The notes beneath the pieces are model-generated. The model saw nothing but the letters and a program-made list of their open reading frames with translations. It did no database searches and was not told the DNA's origin. The position numbers and the translations under genes were made by a program. A stretch of DNA of 64,000 bases from an uncultured Prevotella sp. (GTDB taxonomy: Bacteria > Bacteroidota > Bacteroidia > Bacteroidales > Bacteroidaceae): assembly GCA_900316295.1 (NCBI GenBank), contig ONCJ01000001.1:1-64000 (forward strand), in the 5' to 3' direction. This document shows, piece by piece, positions 51,622-61,195 of the stretch; position 1 is the stretch's first letter; the number at the start of each line of letters is the position of its first letter.

Positions 51622-52617
51622 ATGTATAATTGCGGAAGAATAGCTATCATGGGTGGCGGCAGCTGGGCTACTGCCATTGCCAAGATTGTGGTGGGGCGCA
51701 CTCACCACATAGGCTGGTATATGAGACGCGACGACCGGATAGAGGACTTCCGCAGGTTGTCGCACAACCCTGCCTACCTGACCAGCGTGCGGTTTGACAT
51801 CGACGAGATATACTTCTCGAGCGACATCAACAAGATAGCACAGGCGTACGACACGCTGATATTCGTCACACCGTCGCCATACCTGAAGAGCCACCTGAAG
51901 AAACTGAAGACTCGACTGAAGGATAAGTTCATCATCACTGCCATCAAGGGTATTGTGCCTGACGAGAACTTGTGCTGCTCGGAGTACTTCCATCAGGTGT
52001 ACGACATACCGTACGAGAACCTGGCGTGCATCGGAGGACCGAGCCACGCCGAGGAGGTGGCGATGGAGAGGCTCTCCTACCTCACCATAGGCTGTGAGGA
52101 CGAGGACAAGGCGCAGGCTTTTGCCGACATCATTGCGTCGAACTATATCAAGACGAAGACGTCGACGGATGTCATAGGGATAGAGTTCTCCAGCGTGCTG
52201 AAAAATGTTTATGCCATAGCTGCTGGTATATGCAGCGGACTGAAATATGGCGACAACTTCCAGGCTGTACTCATATCGAACGCCATGCAGGAGATGCAAC
52301 GGTTCCTGGTCACGGTGAACCCGAAGCAGCGCAGCATCATAGACAGCGTATACCTGGGTGACCAGCTCGTGACGGGCTACTCCAACTTCTCGCGCAACCG
52401 CACATTCGGCACCATGATAGGCAAGGGGTACAACGTGAAGGCGGCACAGATGGAGATGGAGATGATTGCCGAGGGATACTTCGGCACGAAATGCATGAAG
52501 GAGATAAACCGCCACCTGCACGTGAACATGCCGATACTGGATGCGGTATATAACATACTATACGAACGAATATCGCCGCAGGTGGAGATAAAGCTACTCA
52601 CCGACTCGTTCAGATGA
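51622..52617 (+). CDS. gpsA: NAD(P)-dependent glycerol-3-phosphate dehydrogenase
   Basis: It reduces dihydroxyacetone phosphate to glycerol-3-phosphate, the backbone for the phospholipids that PlsC acylates. The Rossmann motif GGGSWATA is at 10-17; the catalytic lysine block IKGIVPDE, GGPSHAEEVA and the second lysine in SSVLKNVYAIAAGICSGLKYGDN are all present. The length of 331 is normal. Its TGA stop (52615-52617) lies in a repeat array. Confidence 0.94.
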   Translation: MYNCGRIAIMGGGSWATAIAKIVVGRTHHIGWYMRRDDRIEDFRRLSHNPAYLTSVRFDIDEIYFSSDINKIAQAYDTLIFVTPSPYLKSHLKKLKTRLKDKFIITAIKGIVPDENLCCSEYFHQVYDIPYENLACIGGPSHAEEVAMERLSYLTIGCEDEDKAQAFADIIASNYIKTKTSTDVIGIEFSSVLKNVYAIAAGICSGLKYGDNFQAVLISNAMQEMQRFLVTVNPKQRSIIDSVYLGDQLVTGYSNFSRNRTFGTMIGKGYNVKAAQMEMEMIAEGYFGTKCMKEINRHLHVNMPILDAVYNILYERISPQVEIKLLTDSFR

Positions 52618-52633
52618 GGAGTAAGGAGATGAG
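52613..52633. repeat. Short array over the gpsA stop codon
   Basis: GATGAG, GAGTAAG, GAGATGAG, including the TGA stop. The following spacer (ACACAAATACACAACTACAC) resembles the one after the M16 gene. Confidence 0.7.
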
Positions 52634-52703
52634 GACACAACTCCTCAATTACACAAATACACAACTACACTACAAATAAATAACAATAAGCAAAAATCAC
52701 ATT

Positions 52704-54059
52704 ATGAAATCAATCAGTCTTGACATCACAAAGGCTGCTTGCTTCTTGGAGGCAGGCGCAGTGAAGGCTTTCGAGCCGAAAGTAAAGGCAGCGCAGGAAG
52801 CGCTGGAGAACGGAACATGCCCTGGTAACGACTTCTTGGGATGGCTGCATCTGCCGACAAGTATCACTACGGAATTTCTCGATGAGGTACAGGCAACCGC
52901 CAACACCCTGCGCGAGAAGTGTGAAGTGGTGGTCGTAGCAGGCATCGGAGGCTCATACCTTGGTGCGCGTGCGGTCATCGAAGCCCTGGGCAACTCGTTT
53001 GCATGGCTCATTCAGGACAAGAAGAACCCCACCATCCTCTTTGCAGGCAACAACATCGGTGAGGACTACCTGTCTGAGATGACCGAATACCTAAAGGACA
53101 AGAAGTTCGGCATCATCAACATCTCGAAGTCGGGCACAACGACTGAGACAGCCCTGACCTTCCGCCTGCTGAAGAAGCAGTGTGAGCAACAGATGGGCAA
53201 GGAGGCTGCCAAGGACGTCATCGTTGCTGTCACTGACGCCGTCAAGGGTGCCGCACGTATCTGCGCCGACAAGGAAGGCTACAAGAGCTTCATCATCCCC
53301 GACAACGTGGGAGGACGTTTCTCTGTGCTCACCCCAGTGGGCCTGCTGCCAATAGCATGCGCTGGCTTCGACATCAAGGCACTCGTCCAAGGTGCTGCCG
53401 ACATGGAGAAGGCATGCGGCAAGGACGTACCGTTCGAGGAGAACCTCGCCGCACAGTATGCTGCCGTTCGCAATGGACTGTATCAGAATGGAAAGAAGAT
53501 AGAGATTATGGTGAACTACCAGCCGAAGCTGCACTTCGTCTCTGAGTGGTGGAAGCAGCTCTACGGCGAGTCGGAAGGCAAGGACAAGAAGGGTATCTTC
53601 CCTGCCAGCGTCGACTTCACTACCGACCTGCACTCCATGGGACAGTGGATTCAGGACGGCGAACGTACCATCTTCGAAACCGTCATCAGCATTGAGAAGC
53701 CCAACCGTGAGCTGCTCTTCCCAAGCGACGAGGAGAATCTGGACGGTCTGAACTTCCTCGCTGGCAAACGCGTAGACGAGGTGAACAAGATGGCTGAACT
53801 GGGTACACGTCTGGCTCACGTCGACGGTGGTGTGCCAAACATACGCATCAGCGTGCCCGAGCTCAACGAGTACTACATCGGACAGCTCATCTACTTCTTT
53901 GAGATTGCCTGCGGCATCAGCGGCAACGTTCTCGGTGTGAACCCATTCAACCAGCCTGGAGTAGAGGCATACAAGAAGAACATGTTCGCACTGCTCAACA
54001 AGCCAGGATATGAGGCTGAGAGCAAGGCGATACAGGAGCGACTGGCAAAGGAGAAATAA
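52704..54059 (+). CDS. pgi: Glucose-6-phosphate isomerase
   Basis: It interconverts glucose-6-phosphate and fructose-6-phosphate. The SIS-fold blocks are clear: [65 protein letters not shown], and near the end [17 protein letters not shown]. At 451 residues it is the short bacterial form. It follows gpsA after 86 bases, without an obvious -7 element. Confidence 0.96.
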   Translation: MKSISLDITKAACFLEAGAVKAFEPKVKAAQEALENGTCPGNDFLGWLHLPTSITTEFLDEVQATANTLREKCEVVVVAGIGGSYLGARAVIEALGNSFAWLIQDKKNPTILFAGNNIGEDYLSEMTEYLKDKKFGIINISKSGTTTETALTFRLLKKQCEQQMGKEAAKDVIVAVTDAVKGAARICADKEGYKSFIIPDNVGGRFSVLTPVGLLPIACAGFDIKALVQGAADMEKACGKDVPFEENLAAQYAAVRNGLYQNGKKIEIMVNYQPKLHFVSEWWKQLYGESEGKDKKGIFPASVDFTTDLHSMGQWIQDGERTIFETVISIEKPNRELLFPSDEENLDGLNFLAGKRVDEVNKMAELGTRLAHVDGGVPNIRISVPELNEYYIGQLIYFFEIACGISGNVLGVNPFNQPGVEAYKKNMFALLNKPGYEAESKAIQERLAKEK

Positions 54060-54114
54060 GAGACTCGCCCGCGCATAGGGGTCACAAGCAGAGTGTAACA
54101 TAGAAAAGACATCT

Positions 54115-54843
54115 ATGAAAAACGCTATTAGCTCATATCTCACAAAGCATGGCTTTAGACAATTCCTGCCTAAAGCCGTGCTTTTCGATATGGATGGCGT
54201 ACTCTATGACTCCATGCCCAATCATGCAGTAGCATGGCAAGAGTCGATGAAGACCTTTGGCATCAACATGACTGCCGCAGACGCATACGCCACCGAGGGA
54301 GCCAAGGGCGTGGACACCATACGCATGATGGTGAGACGACAACAAGGCATAGAGATAACATACGAGGAAGCACAACAGATGTACGACGTGAAGACTCGCA
54401 TATTCCACTCTATGCCCGAAGCCAAGATATTCGACGGGGTTATCCCGCTGATGAAGGCCATAACCGATGCCGACATGACAGTAGGAGTGGTGACGGGCAG
54501 CGGACAGCGACCACTCATCCAACGACTGCTCACCGATTTTGGCGAATACCTCGACGAGCAACATATCGTAACAGCATACGACGTAAAGAAAGGAAAGCCA
54601 GCTCCCGACCCCTACCTTATGGGACTGCAAAAGGCAGGCAACCTACAACCCTGGCAGGGTGTCGTGGTGGAGAACGCACCCCTCGGAGTCAAGGCAGGAG
54701 CGGCAGCCCAGATTCTTACCATCGCCGTGAACAGTGGTCCGCTACCTGACGAAGAACTATGGAAGTCAGGCGCCGACGCTGTCTTCAAGAATATGATGAC
54801 ACTATACAATAATTTCCCCGAACTTTCATCCTACACACTATGA
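54115..54843 (+). CDS. HAD-family phosphatase/phosphoglucomutase-like protein
   Basis: The HAD nucleophile motif VLFDMDGVLYDS has D25 and acid/base D27. A helical cap of the beta-phosphoglucomutase type follows (HAVAWQESMKTFGI), then motif II VVTGSG, the lysine in KKGKPAPDPY and the acidic motif IV-like VVENAPLGVKAG. It hydrolyses or isomerises a small phosphate ester; its place after pgi suggests a sugar phosphate, which is inference. Confidence 0.88.
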   Translation: MKNAISSYLTKHGFRQFLPKAVLFDMDGVLYDSMPNHAVAWQESMKTFGINMTAADAYATEGAKGVDTIRMMVRRQQGIEITYEEAQQMYDVKTRIFHSMPEAKIFDGVIPLMKAITDADMTVGVVTGSGQRPLIQRLLTDFGEYLDEQHIVTAYDVKKGKPAPDPYLMGLQKAGNLQPWQGVVVENAPLGVKAGAAAQILTIAVNSGPLPDEELWKSGADAVFKNMMTLYNNFPELSSYTL

Positions 54844-54912
54844 CACAAGACGCAACAGAGGGATTGCTCTCTCTTTAGGTGACACTCCCTGAACGGCACA
54901 AACACTTCACGC

Positions 54913-56229
54913 ATGAACATATCGCGCATACACCACTTCCTGAAGATTGGCATCTGGAGAGACGAGCGACAAGAACAAGACGGCCCGAAAGGATGGGTGC
55001 TCAGTTGTCTGCGAACTCTTTATCTTGCCATCAGGTTCTTCTTTGAACGAGGACACACATACTATGCCACCGCCCTCAGCTTCAGCACTATGCTTGCCAT
55101 AGTGCCAGTGGCAGCGGTGCTCTTCGCCATAGCTCGCGGCTTCGGACTCGACAATTTTATAACCGAATGGATATACAACACCATGTCAGCCCAGCCACAA
55201 GTAGCCGAATATATCATCCATTTGGCTGAGGCATATCTTGCCCATACGAAGAGTGGAGTGATTATCGGTATCGGTTTGGTATTCATGCTCTATAGTGTGT
55301 TGTCACTGATATATAACATTGAGGCTGCATTTGATGAGATATGGCAAGTCAAGGACAACCGCCCCCCTCTACGTATTGTCACTGACTACACATCACTGCT
55401 GTTCCTTGTACCCATTACACTGATACTTATCTCTGGCGTCAACATATTTATATATAAGGTAGTAGATCAGTTACAGGCATTCATACTGCTTGGCTCGGTG
55501 GTGAAGTTTCTCATCAAGCTGTTACCTTTCGTAATGATGTCGTGCGTGTTCACAGCACTATACGTCTTCATGCCCAACACCAAGGTAAAATTCTCAAAGG
55601 CTGTCATCCCTGGCACCATCGCTGGTATCGCCATGCTACTGCTGCAATACATCTACATCAACTGTCAGATGTTCCTTACCAGCTACAACGCCATCTACGG
55701 ATCGTTTGCCGCGCTACCATTGTTCATGCTCTGGCTGATGATATCCTGGTACATCTGCCTGTTTGGTGCAGAACTATGCTATATGAGTCAGAACTCCGAC
55801 TACTATGCGTTCATGATTCGCACTGAAGACATCAGCCACGACATGCAGACAAAGATGTGCATGATGCTACTAACCCTTATCTGCCAGCGGTTTGCCGAAG
55901 GGAAGCCAGCATATACAGCTTTGGAGCTAAAAGAAGAAAGCAAGATTCCAATACGTATCACCTCTGACTTGCTCCACAGACTTTGCGACATACACCTGCT
56001 TGTAGAGAACAACGGGGGCAACGGAGATACGGAGGCAACCTTCCAACCTGCACAGGACATCGCCAATATCACCGTAGGAACATTGATAAGCAAGATGGAG
56101 GAATATCCGTCGCGCCATCGCATGCTTGAGATGCAACCCGACAGCATACTAAGCAAAGAACTGCTTGCTGCATACGATCAGCACCGCAAGCAATTCTTAG
56201 ATACTATGAGCAATATCCACATGAGATAA
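54913..56229 (+). CDS. YihY/BrkB family membrane protein
   Basis: Six membrane helices (about 50-300) carry the family blocks FFERGHTYYATALSFSTMLAIVP, YNIEAAFDEIWQVKDNR and YGSFAALPLFMLWLMISWYICLFGAELCY. The last 130 residues are cytoplasmic, probably winged-helix-like (LICQRFAEGKPAYTALELKEESKIPIRITSDLLHRL in parts). The role of BrkB proteins is not settled; the old name of ribonuclease BN is wrong for this family. Spacing to the HAD gene is 69 bases. Confidence 0.9.
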   Translation: MNISRIHHFLKIGIWRDERQEQDGPKGWVLSCLRTLYLAIRFFFERGHTYYATALSFSTMLAIVPVAAVLFAIARGFGLDNFITEWIYNTMSAQPQVAEYIIHLAEAYLAHTKSGVIIGIGLVFMLYSVLSLIYNIEAAFDEIWQVKDNRPPLRIVTDYTSLLFLVPITLILISGVNIFIYKVVDQLQAFILLGSVVKFLIKLLPFVMMSCVFTALYVFMPNTKVKFSKAVIPGTIAGIAMLLLQYIYINCQMFLTSYNAIYGSFAALPLFMLWLMISWYICLFGAELCYMSQNSDYYAFMIRTEDISHDMQTKMCMMLLTLICQRFAEGKPAYTALELKEESKIPIRITSDLLHRLCDIHLLVENNGGNGDTEATFQPAQDIANITVGTLISKMEEYPSRHRMLEMQPDSILSKELLAAYDQHRKQFLDTMSNIHMR

Positions 56230-56249
56230 AGCCCTCACACCACAACATA

Positions 56250-57377
56250 TCATGCAATACCAATCTCACCACTGCCATAACAGCGATGGTGTTGCTTGTC
56301 ATATACCACGCAGAACTGTCCTGGCGCCACACCATGTATGGGCTTGTCGGCATGCATCAGATACTCGCCATCGGCTATTGTCTCAAGTGTGCCATGCAGA
56401 CACTCTGGCGTATGACGAATCTTAAAAGTAACCTCCCGCTTTCGATTCTTCTCCACATCATTCCCTTGTACCTTCATTGCTTCGTTGTCTTCAAACTTCT
56501 CCGTCAGGAAATGAAAGTCATAAATACGAAACTCCTGTTTGTAAGCCGTGGCGGGGTCATATCCATTAGAGACATATAGGATATTGTTGGGAATATCTTT
56601 CTTGATGACAAACCAAGGTCCGCCACCAAAGCCTAAACCCTTGCGCTGACCGATGGTATGGAACCACAACCCCTTGTGTATGCCAATCTTCTTGCCAGTC
56701 TCCAGCTCGACCACATCTCCAGGATTCTCGCCCAGATAACGACGTATATAGTCATTGTAATTGATCTTCCCGAGAAAGCAGATACCCTGAGAGTCCTTAC
56801 GACGGGCATTGACAAGATGTTCTCGCTCAGCTATCTCACGCACCTCATCCTTCATGTAATGTCCGATTGGGAACAATGCCTTCCGCAACTGCCATCCTTC
56901 TATCTGTGCAAGGAAATCAGTCTGATCCTTCACGGGGTCGGGACTGGTAGTGAGCCATTTCCTACCGTCAATCCACTCAGTCTGGGCGTAATGACCTGTA
57001 GCAATGAGATCATACTCATGTCCTTTCTTATCATCAAAAGCACCAAACTTGATCAGCCGATTACACATCACATCGGGATTAGGTGTAAAACCTGCCTTGA
57101 CTTTCTCCATAGTGTATCGCGTCACCTGGTCCCAATACTCTCTATGACAGTCAATCACCTCCAGTTGGCACCCATATCTATGAGCTACCGCCGTAGCCAT
57201 CTCAAGATCCTCCTCAGAAGAACAGTCCCATTCCTCCTCCTCTTCCGGACCTATCTTGATATAGAAGCAGTCGGGGTGGAGTCCAAACCGTGCAAACTCG
57301 TACACAACGACACTACTGTCGACTCCTCCTGACAGCAACACGGCAATACGTTTGTCTCTTATCTCATCAATATTCAT
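56250..57377 (-). CDS. mnmA: tRNA 2-thiouridine synthase MnmA
   Basis: It thiolates U34 of the Lys, Glu and Gln tRNAs. The ATP PP-loop SGGVDSS is at 16-22; the two catalytic cysteines are in NPDVMCNRLIKF and QGICFLGK. The central GLWFHTIGQRKGLGFGGG block and the C-terminal beta barrel (VAPGQFCVVYD) are standard. The length of 375 is normal. It has its own -7 element (57390-57383). Confidence 0.95.
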   Translation of the reverse strand: MNIDEIRDKRIAVLLSGGVDSSVVVYEFARFGLHPDCFYIKIGPEEEEEWDCSSEEDLEMATAVAHRYGCQLEVIDCHREYWDQVTRYTMEKVKAGFTPNPDVMCNRLIKFGAFDDKKGHEYDLIATGHYAQTEWIDGRKWLTTSPDPVKDQTDFLAQIEGWQLRKALFPIGHYMKDEVREIAEREHLVNARRKDSQGICFLGKINYNDYIRRYLGENPGDVVELETGKKIGIHKGLWFHTIGQRKGLGFGGGPWFVIKKDIPNNILYVSNGYDPATAYKQEFRIYDFHFLTEKFEDNEAMKVQGNDVEKNRKREVTFKIRHTPECLHGTLETIADGEYLMHADKPIHGVAPGQFCVVYDKQHHRCYGSGEIGIA

Positions 57378-57382
57378 GGATG

Positions 57383-57390
57383 CAAAGTTA
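57383..57390 (-). promoter_or_regulatory. mnmA -7 element
   Basis: TAACTTTG on the minus strand. Only 5 bases separate it from the mnmA ATG at 57377, so the mRNA may be leaderless or nearly so. Confidence 0.5.
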
Positions 57391-57413
57391 TAAAAGAATT
57401 ATGAATTGCGGGC

Positions 57414-57490
57414 AAAAACTAAAAACTAAAAACTAAAAACCAAAAACTAAAAACTTTGAACTATGAACTAAAAACTATGAACTATTTATT
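57414..57490. repeat. 7-base array running into the -7 element of the stress protein gene
   Basis: Eleven units in register: AAAAACT x3, AAAAACC, AAAAACT x2, TTGAACT, ATGAACT, AAAAACT, ATGAACT, ATTTATT. The next 7 bases, ACCTTTG, are part of the -7 element. Confidence 0.92.
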
Positions 57491-57497
57491 ACCTTTG
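57490..57497 (+). promoter_or_regulatory. -7 element of the GlsB-like gene
   Basis: TACCTTTG, 27 bases before the ATG at 57525. Confidence 0.65.
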
Positions 57498-57524
57498 CCC
57501 CATCAAAGCATAACAACATAAGAA

Positions 57525-57761
57525 ATGATAGGAGCAATAATCATTGGAATCCTCGCTGGATTCATCGCTACAAAGCTCACAAACGGTGAGAGCAAGGGCT
57601 GTCTGATCAATCTGTTTCTCGGACTAATTGGAGGTGCCGTTGGTGGTTGGGTGTTCAAATTCATCGGAGTGAATGTCAACCCAGGATGGATAGGAGAACT
57701 GATAACCGGCACCATCGGAGCAGTAATCATCCTATGGGTCTGGAACAAGATAATCAGATAA
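57525..57761 (+). CDS. GlsB/YeaQ/YmgE family small membrane protein
   Basis: The 78-residue protein consists of three hydrophobic helices rich in Gly and Ile (about 2-16, 28-46, 57-73), with the family phrase GLIGGAVGGWVF. Such transglycosylase-associated proteins are linked to stress response in other bacteria; the mechanism is unknown. Its promoter is built against a 77-base heptamer array. Confidence 0.88.
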   Translation: MIGAIIIGILAGFIATKLTNGESKGCLINLFLGLIGGAVGGWVFKFIGVNVNPGWIGELITGTIGAVIILWVWNKIIR

Positions 57762-57778
57762 GACACATCACAACCTCA

Positions 57779-59017
57779 TCATATCTTTATAGGGATACGG
57801 TATCCTGCTATCAGATGCACACAATCTACTTTTGAGAAATTGTGTGCTTTGATATTGTAACCTAAGAACAAGCGGTCGTTGGCAAAGGGCAGCGAATAGC
57901 GAAGTCCTATATTCTGGTAAGTCTTACCTTCATGCTTAACTGCCGAGTGACCAGTATGCTTATTAAGGTACACTCCTACTCCCACCGCCATAGACACATG
58001 TTTATAGAACACCTCATGTCGAAGACTCAGTCCGAGGATATGAGGTGAATATTTAGACTCTTTATTTTCGCTGATGGCATCGAGGTCTCTTATCTTATAT
58101 ACGTAATTAGCGTACGTATAGTCCAGTCCTATACCAGAAGCAAAAAGCCTGTGATAGCGCCACATCGGTGCAATCATTGTCGTAAAGGAAGCATACAGAG
58201 GGTTGTGGGATTCATGATATATCTCGAAGTTATCCTTCAGAGCCTTCAGCGCGACACCTGCTGTTGTCTCTACGTATATCTCATTCATGCGATTTCCTGG
58301 ACCTTCGTTCTCCCGTTCCGCCATTCCCGCGTTCTTTTGTGTCCTCGTTCCGTCGTCTTGGCGCTCCAGATTATAGCATACTGCCACCGTACCACCTATT
58401 GTATTGGCACCTATATTGGGGCGATCGAGTGTTCCGTTGCTATAATGTCGAAGGTCGACACCTGCCGACACTCTCCATCGTGGAGAGATGTTATATCCAA
58501 TATGGGCACCACCACCTATGAAGAAAGAGAACTGCGAGCCTATAATCTCTTGGTCTTTGTTTTTCCTCTCGTTAAAAGGGTGCGGACAATAGCCTAAGCC
58601 ATTAATAAAATCTACATCGACAGTCCACCGTCCAGTATGTAACACATCAAACTGCATACCGCCATAGAAGGTGATGATCTGCTCAACATGAGAGTTGTAC
58701 TCACTCTCTGGTCTGCGTATCTTCAATCGGCTATAGTCAGCATACATCACACCTCCGACGATATATGGTCGTCCCATAGCCACATCATACGGATTGTCAG
58801 TATTCTTAGAAGCACGCCATTTGGCACGTAAGTCGTAATAGTTGACCGTATATGAATGCAAGAATTTCTGCATTTCCTCGTCACCATGCGAGATATGGCT
58901 GACATTAGCAGCGACCTGAAAGCTCCAGCTACCCTTAGTGGAGTCATTGGCTTCGCCCATCACCTTGGCGACAGACAACAGAAAGAAAATTATTAGTAAA
59001 GTAGTTTGTTTTATCAT
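57779..59017 (-). CDS. PagL-like lipid A deacylase / acyloxyacyl hydrolase family
   Basis: A signal peptide (about 1-21) is followed by an outer-membrane barrel. The motif RHYSNGTLDRPNIG (near 205-218) matches the PagL active site HxSN with its following PN(x)G, and a second half repeats barrel strands up to a final IPIKI. PagL removes the 3-O acyl chain of lipid A; whether this larger protein (412 residues) does so is inference. Its start codon directly touches the stop of rsgA (59018). Confidence 0.78.
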   Translation of the reverse strand: MIKQTTLLIIFFLLSVAKVMGEANDSTKGSWSFQVAANVSHISHGDEEMQKFLHSYTVNYYDLRAKWRASKNTDNPYDVAMGRPYIVGGVMYADYSRLKIRRPESEYNSHVEQIITFYGGMQFDVLHTGRWTVDVDFINGLGYCPHPFNERKNKDQEIIGSQFSFFIGGGAHIGYNISPRWRVSAGVDLRHYSNGTLDRPNIGANTIGGTVAVCYNLERQDDGTRTQKNAGMAERENEGPGNRMNEIYVETTAGVALKALKDNFEIYHESHNPLYASFTTMIAPMWRYHRLFASGIGLDYTYANYVYKIRDLDAISENKESKYSPHILGLSLRHEVFYKHVSMAVGVGVYLNKHTGHSAVKHEGKTYQNIGLRYSLPFANDRLFLGYNIKAHNFSKVDCVHLIAGYRIPIKI

Positions 59018-60034
59018 CTAATATGCCTCACGGTATTTACTTTCGTCTTTGTCTTCCAACATTGACAAATATGAGTTATATCTGCTTTGTGCTATATAAT
59101 TATTCTCAAGCGCCTTCAACACGGCACATCCAGGTTCGTGCGTATGCGTACAGTTACTAAACCGACAGTCTTTTGAGAAATGGAATATCTCCTTGAAGTA
59201 TCCCCCTATCTCCTCACGCTCCATATCAAACGTTCCGAACCCTTTGATGCCTGGGGTATCTATGATATAGCCCCTCCTCGCATCATCAATGGCAATCATC
59301 TCACTGAAGGTTGTAGTATGCATTCCCGTCTGATGGGCATCGCTGATATCTGAGGTTCGGAGATTAGCGTCAGGCACCAAGCTGTTGATGATAGTTGACT
59401 TTCCTACTCCACTATTACCGCTCAGTAGCGTTATCCTATCATGAAGCAAAGGAAGCAGTACAGCAGGAGTATCTATCTTCACACCTTCGTCACCTCGCCC
59501 TCTCGTCCCCGCTACAGAAGATATGGCGAAGCACTCATATCCCACCGTCTCATACAGGTCAATCAGCATCTGCTGGTATCGCATTTCGTCATTGTTCAGC
59601 AAGTCTGTCTTGTTGAACACAAGAAACACAGGTACTCTATATGCCTCTGCCGAAGCAAGAAAACGGTCGATAAAGGTTGTGGATGTCTCGGGCTTGCTTA
59701 CCGTAACCACGAGCATTGCCTGATCCACGTTTGCTGCAAGTATATGACTTTGTTTAGAAAGATTTATCGATTTGCGGATGATATAGTTACGACGATCATC
59801 TATCTCTGTAATCCAATATACTGAATCGACGACGCTACCATCCTCATTCCTCACTCCTCGCTCCTCATTCTTCCGATCAACAGCAATAGACACACGGTCA
59901 CCCACAGCGACAGGATTAGTGCTACGGATGCCTTTCAGCCTGAAATTACCTTTTATCTTACATTCAACAACTGGTCCATCGTCAACTTTGACGGTGTACC
60001 AGCTGCCTGTATTCTTAATGACGAGTCCCTTCAA
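59018..60034 (-). CDS. rsgA: Ribosome small-subunit GTPase RsgA
   Basis: It checks late 30S subunit maturation. An OB fold (1-80, [15 protein letters not shown]) is followed by a circularly permuted GTPase: NKTDLL, then GNSGVGKS, then [12 protein letters not shown]. The zinc knuckle [14 protein letters not shown] is at the end. The only usable start is a TTG (60034-60032) that belongs to the repeat array filling the gap to frr; an in-frame stop lies two codons before it. Residues 56-65 ([10 protein letters not shown]), in the OB-fold loop, are encoded by an in-frame heptamer array. Confidence 0.94.
   Translation of the reverse strand: MKGLVIKNTGSWYTVKVDDGPVVECKIKGNFRLKGIRSTNPVAVGDRVSIAVDRKNEERGVRNEDGSVVDSVYWITEIDDRRNYIIRKSINLSKQSHILAANVDQAMLVVTVSKPETSTTFIDRFLASAEAYRVPVFLVFNKTDLLNNDEMRYQQMLIDLYETVGYECFAISSVAGTRGRGDEGVKIDTPAVLLPLLHDRITLLSGNSGVGKSTIINSLVPDANLRTSDISDAHQTGMHTTTFSEMIAIDDARRGYIIDTPGIKGFGTFDMEREEIGGYFKEIFHFSKDCRFSNCTHTHEPGCAVLKALENNYIAQSRYNSYLSMLEDKDESKYREAY
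59842..59869. repeat. In-frame 7-base array in rsgA
   Basis: Plus-strand units CCTCATT, CCTCACT, CCTCGCT, CCTCATT. Nearly the same array, in the same reading frame, lies in rsmA. Confidence 0.92.
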
Positions 60035-60073
60035 TTGTCAATTATCAATTATCAATTGTCAATTACCAATTGA
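60032..60073. repeat. 7-base array filling the whole frr-rsgA gap
   Basis: Six units: CAATTGT, CAATTAT, CAATTAT, CAATTGT, CAATTAC, CAATTGA. It starts right after the frr stop (60074) and its last unit supplies the rsgA start codon. Confidence 0.95.
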
Positions 60074-60634
60074 CTAAACAGTCATTATTTCCTTCGTCTT
60101 TGCTTCGAGCAGGTCGTCGAGTCTCTTGATGTACTTATCATGCAGTTTCTGCAAGTCAAGCTCGGCATCCTTCTCATTATCCTCGGAGAGTCCATCTTTG
60201 ATGGCCTTCTTCAGTTTGTCCTTGATGTCGCCACGCACGTTACGTATCTCGACCTTCGCCTTCTCGCCAATCTTGTTACACTGCTTCACGAGATCACGGC
60301 GGCGCTCCTCAGTAGGCTGTGGTATATTCAGGCGAATCACCTCACCATTATTCTCTGGCGTGATGCCTACATCTGAGTCCATGATGGCCTTCTCAATATC
60401 CCTTATCGCCTTTTTGTCCCAAGGCTTGATAGCGATAGTACGAGGATCGGGCACCGACACGTTGGCAACCTGGTTCAGCGGCACCATCATACCATACGAG
60501 TTCACCTTCACTCCATCGAGGATTGCTACGTTAGCTCTGCCTGCACGTACTCTTGCGAGTTGTTCGTCGAGGAACATCGCAGCCATCTCCATGCGTTCCT
60601 CTGCATCATTTAGTGTTTGTTTTACGTCAATCAT
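60074..60634 (-). CDS. frr: Ribosome recycling factor
   Basis: With EF-G it splits the ribosome after termination. The 186-residue protein has the family blocks LARVRAGRANVAILDGVKVNSYG, VSVPDPRTIAIKPWDK and IRLNIPQPTEERRRDLVKQ. A -7 element, TATTTTTG, lies at 60672-60665. Confidence 0.97.
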   Translation of the reverse strand: MIDVKQTLNDAEERMEMAAMFLDEQLARVRAGRANVAILDGVKVNSYGMMVPLNQVANVSVPDPRTIAIKPWDKKAIRDIEKAIMDSDVGITPENNGEVIRLNIPQPTEERRRDLVKQCNKIGEKAKVEIRNVRGDIKDKLKKAIKDGLSEDNEKDAELDLQKLHDKYIKRLDDLLEAKTKEIMTV

Positions 60635-60664
60635 ATCTTTTAGTCTGTTGATGTTTCAGTCCGA

Positions 60665-60672
60665 CAAAAATA
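60665..60672 (-). promoter_or_regulatory. frr -7 element
   Basis: TATTTTTG on the minus strand, 30 bases before the frr ATG. Confidence 0.55.
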
Positions 60673-60715
60673 TAGAATAAATTTGTTATGTCCAACAAAA
60701 TTCTTAGAAAAGTTT

Positions 60716-61180
60716 TTATTCGTATAAGTTTTCAGCCATAAGCGAGGCTATCTGCTCAAGATATTTCTTGTCCGTATCATCAAAACTACCGAGCTCAACG
60801 CTGTCCACATCTATCACACAACGGCATTTGCCCATAGTATCAAAAACAGGAACCACTATCTCTGAACGACTGAGGGATGAGCAGGCAATATGTCCTGGGA
60901 AAGCCTCAACGTCGGGTACTATTATAGTCTTACCTTCTTCCCATGCAGTTCCACACACGCCTTTTCCGTACGGGATACGGTAGCATGCCACACTACCTTG
61001 GAATGGTCCCAGACGTAGTTCGTTGTCACGCACTTCATAAAATCCTATCCAGAAAAAATACTCCAGGTTTTCTTTTAGTATGGCAGAAATATTAGCCTGC
61101 ACGCTAACCTCATCTGTTTCCCCCTCTATGAGCCCTGCTATCTGTGGAATCAGCAGTTCGTATTGTTCTTGTTTTGTCAT
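60716..61180 (-). CDS. msrC: Free methionine-(R)-sulfoxide reductase (GAF domain)
   Basis: It repairs free methionine sulfoxide. The whole 154-residue protein is one GAF domain. All three redox cysteines of the family are kept: C66 (VACYRIPYG), C76 (GKGVCGTA) and C100 (GHIACSS). SEIVVPVF and the closing VIDVDS are also conserved. It sits 15 bases downstream of rsmA. Confidence 0.92.
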   Translation of the reverse strand: MTKQEQYELLIPQIAGLIEGETDEVSVQANISAILKENLEYFFWIGFYEVRDNELRLGPFQGSVACYRIPYGKGVCGTAWEEGKTIIVPDVEAFPGHIACSSLSRSEIVVPVFDTMGKCRCVIDVDSVELGSFDDTDKKYLEQIASLMAENLYE

Positions 61181-61195
61181 GAATATTTCGTTTTA

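Noticed and set aside
53091..54143. Minus-strand open frame (350 codons) opposite pgi
   Set aside because: pgi is certain from its conserved blocks; the antisense frame shows no family pattern.
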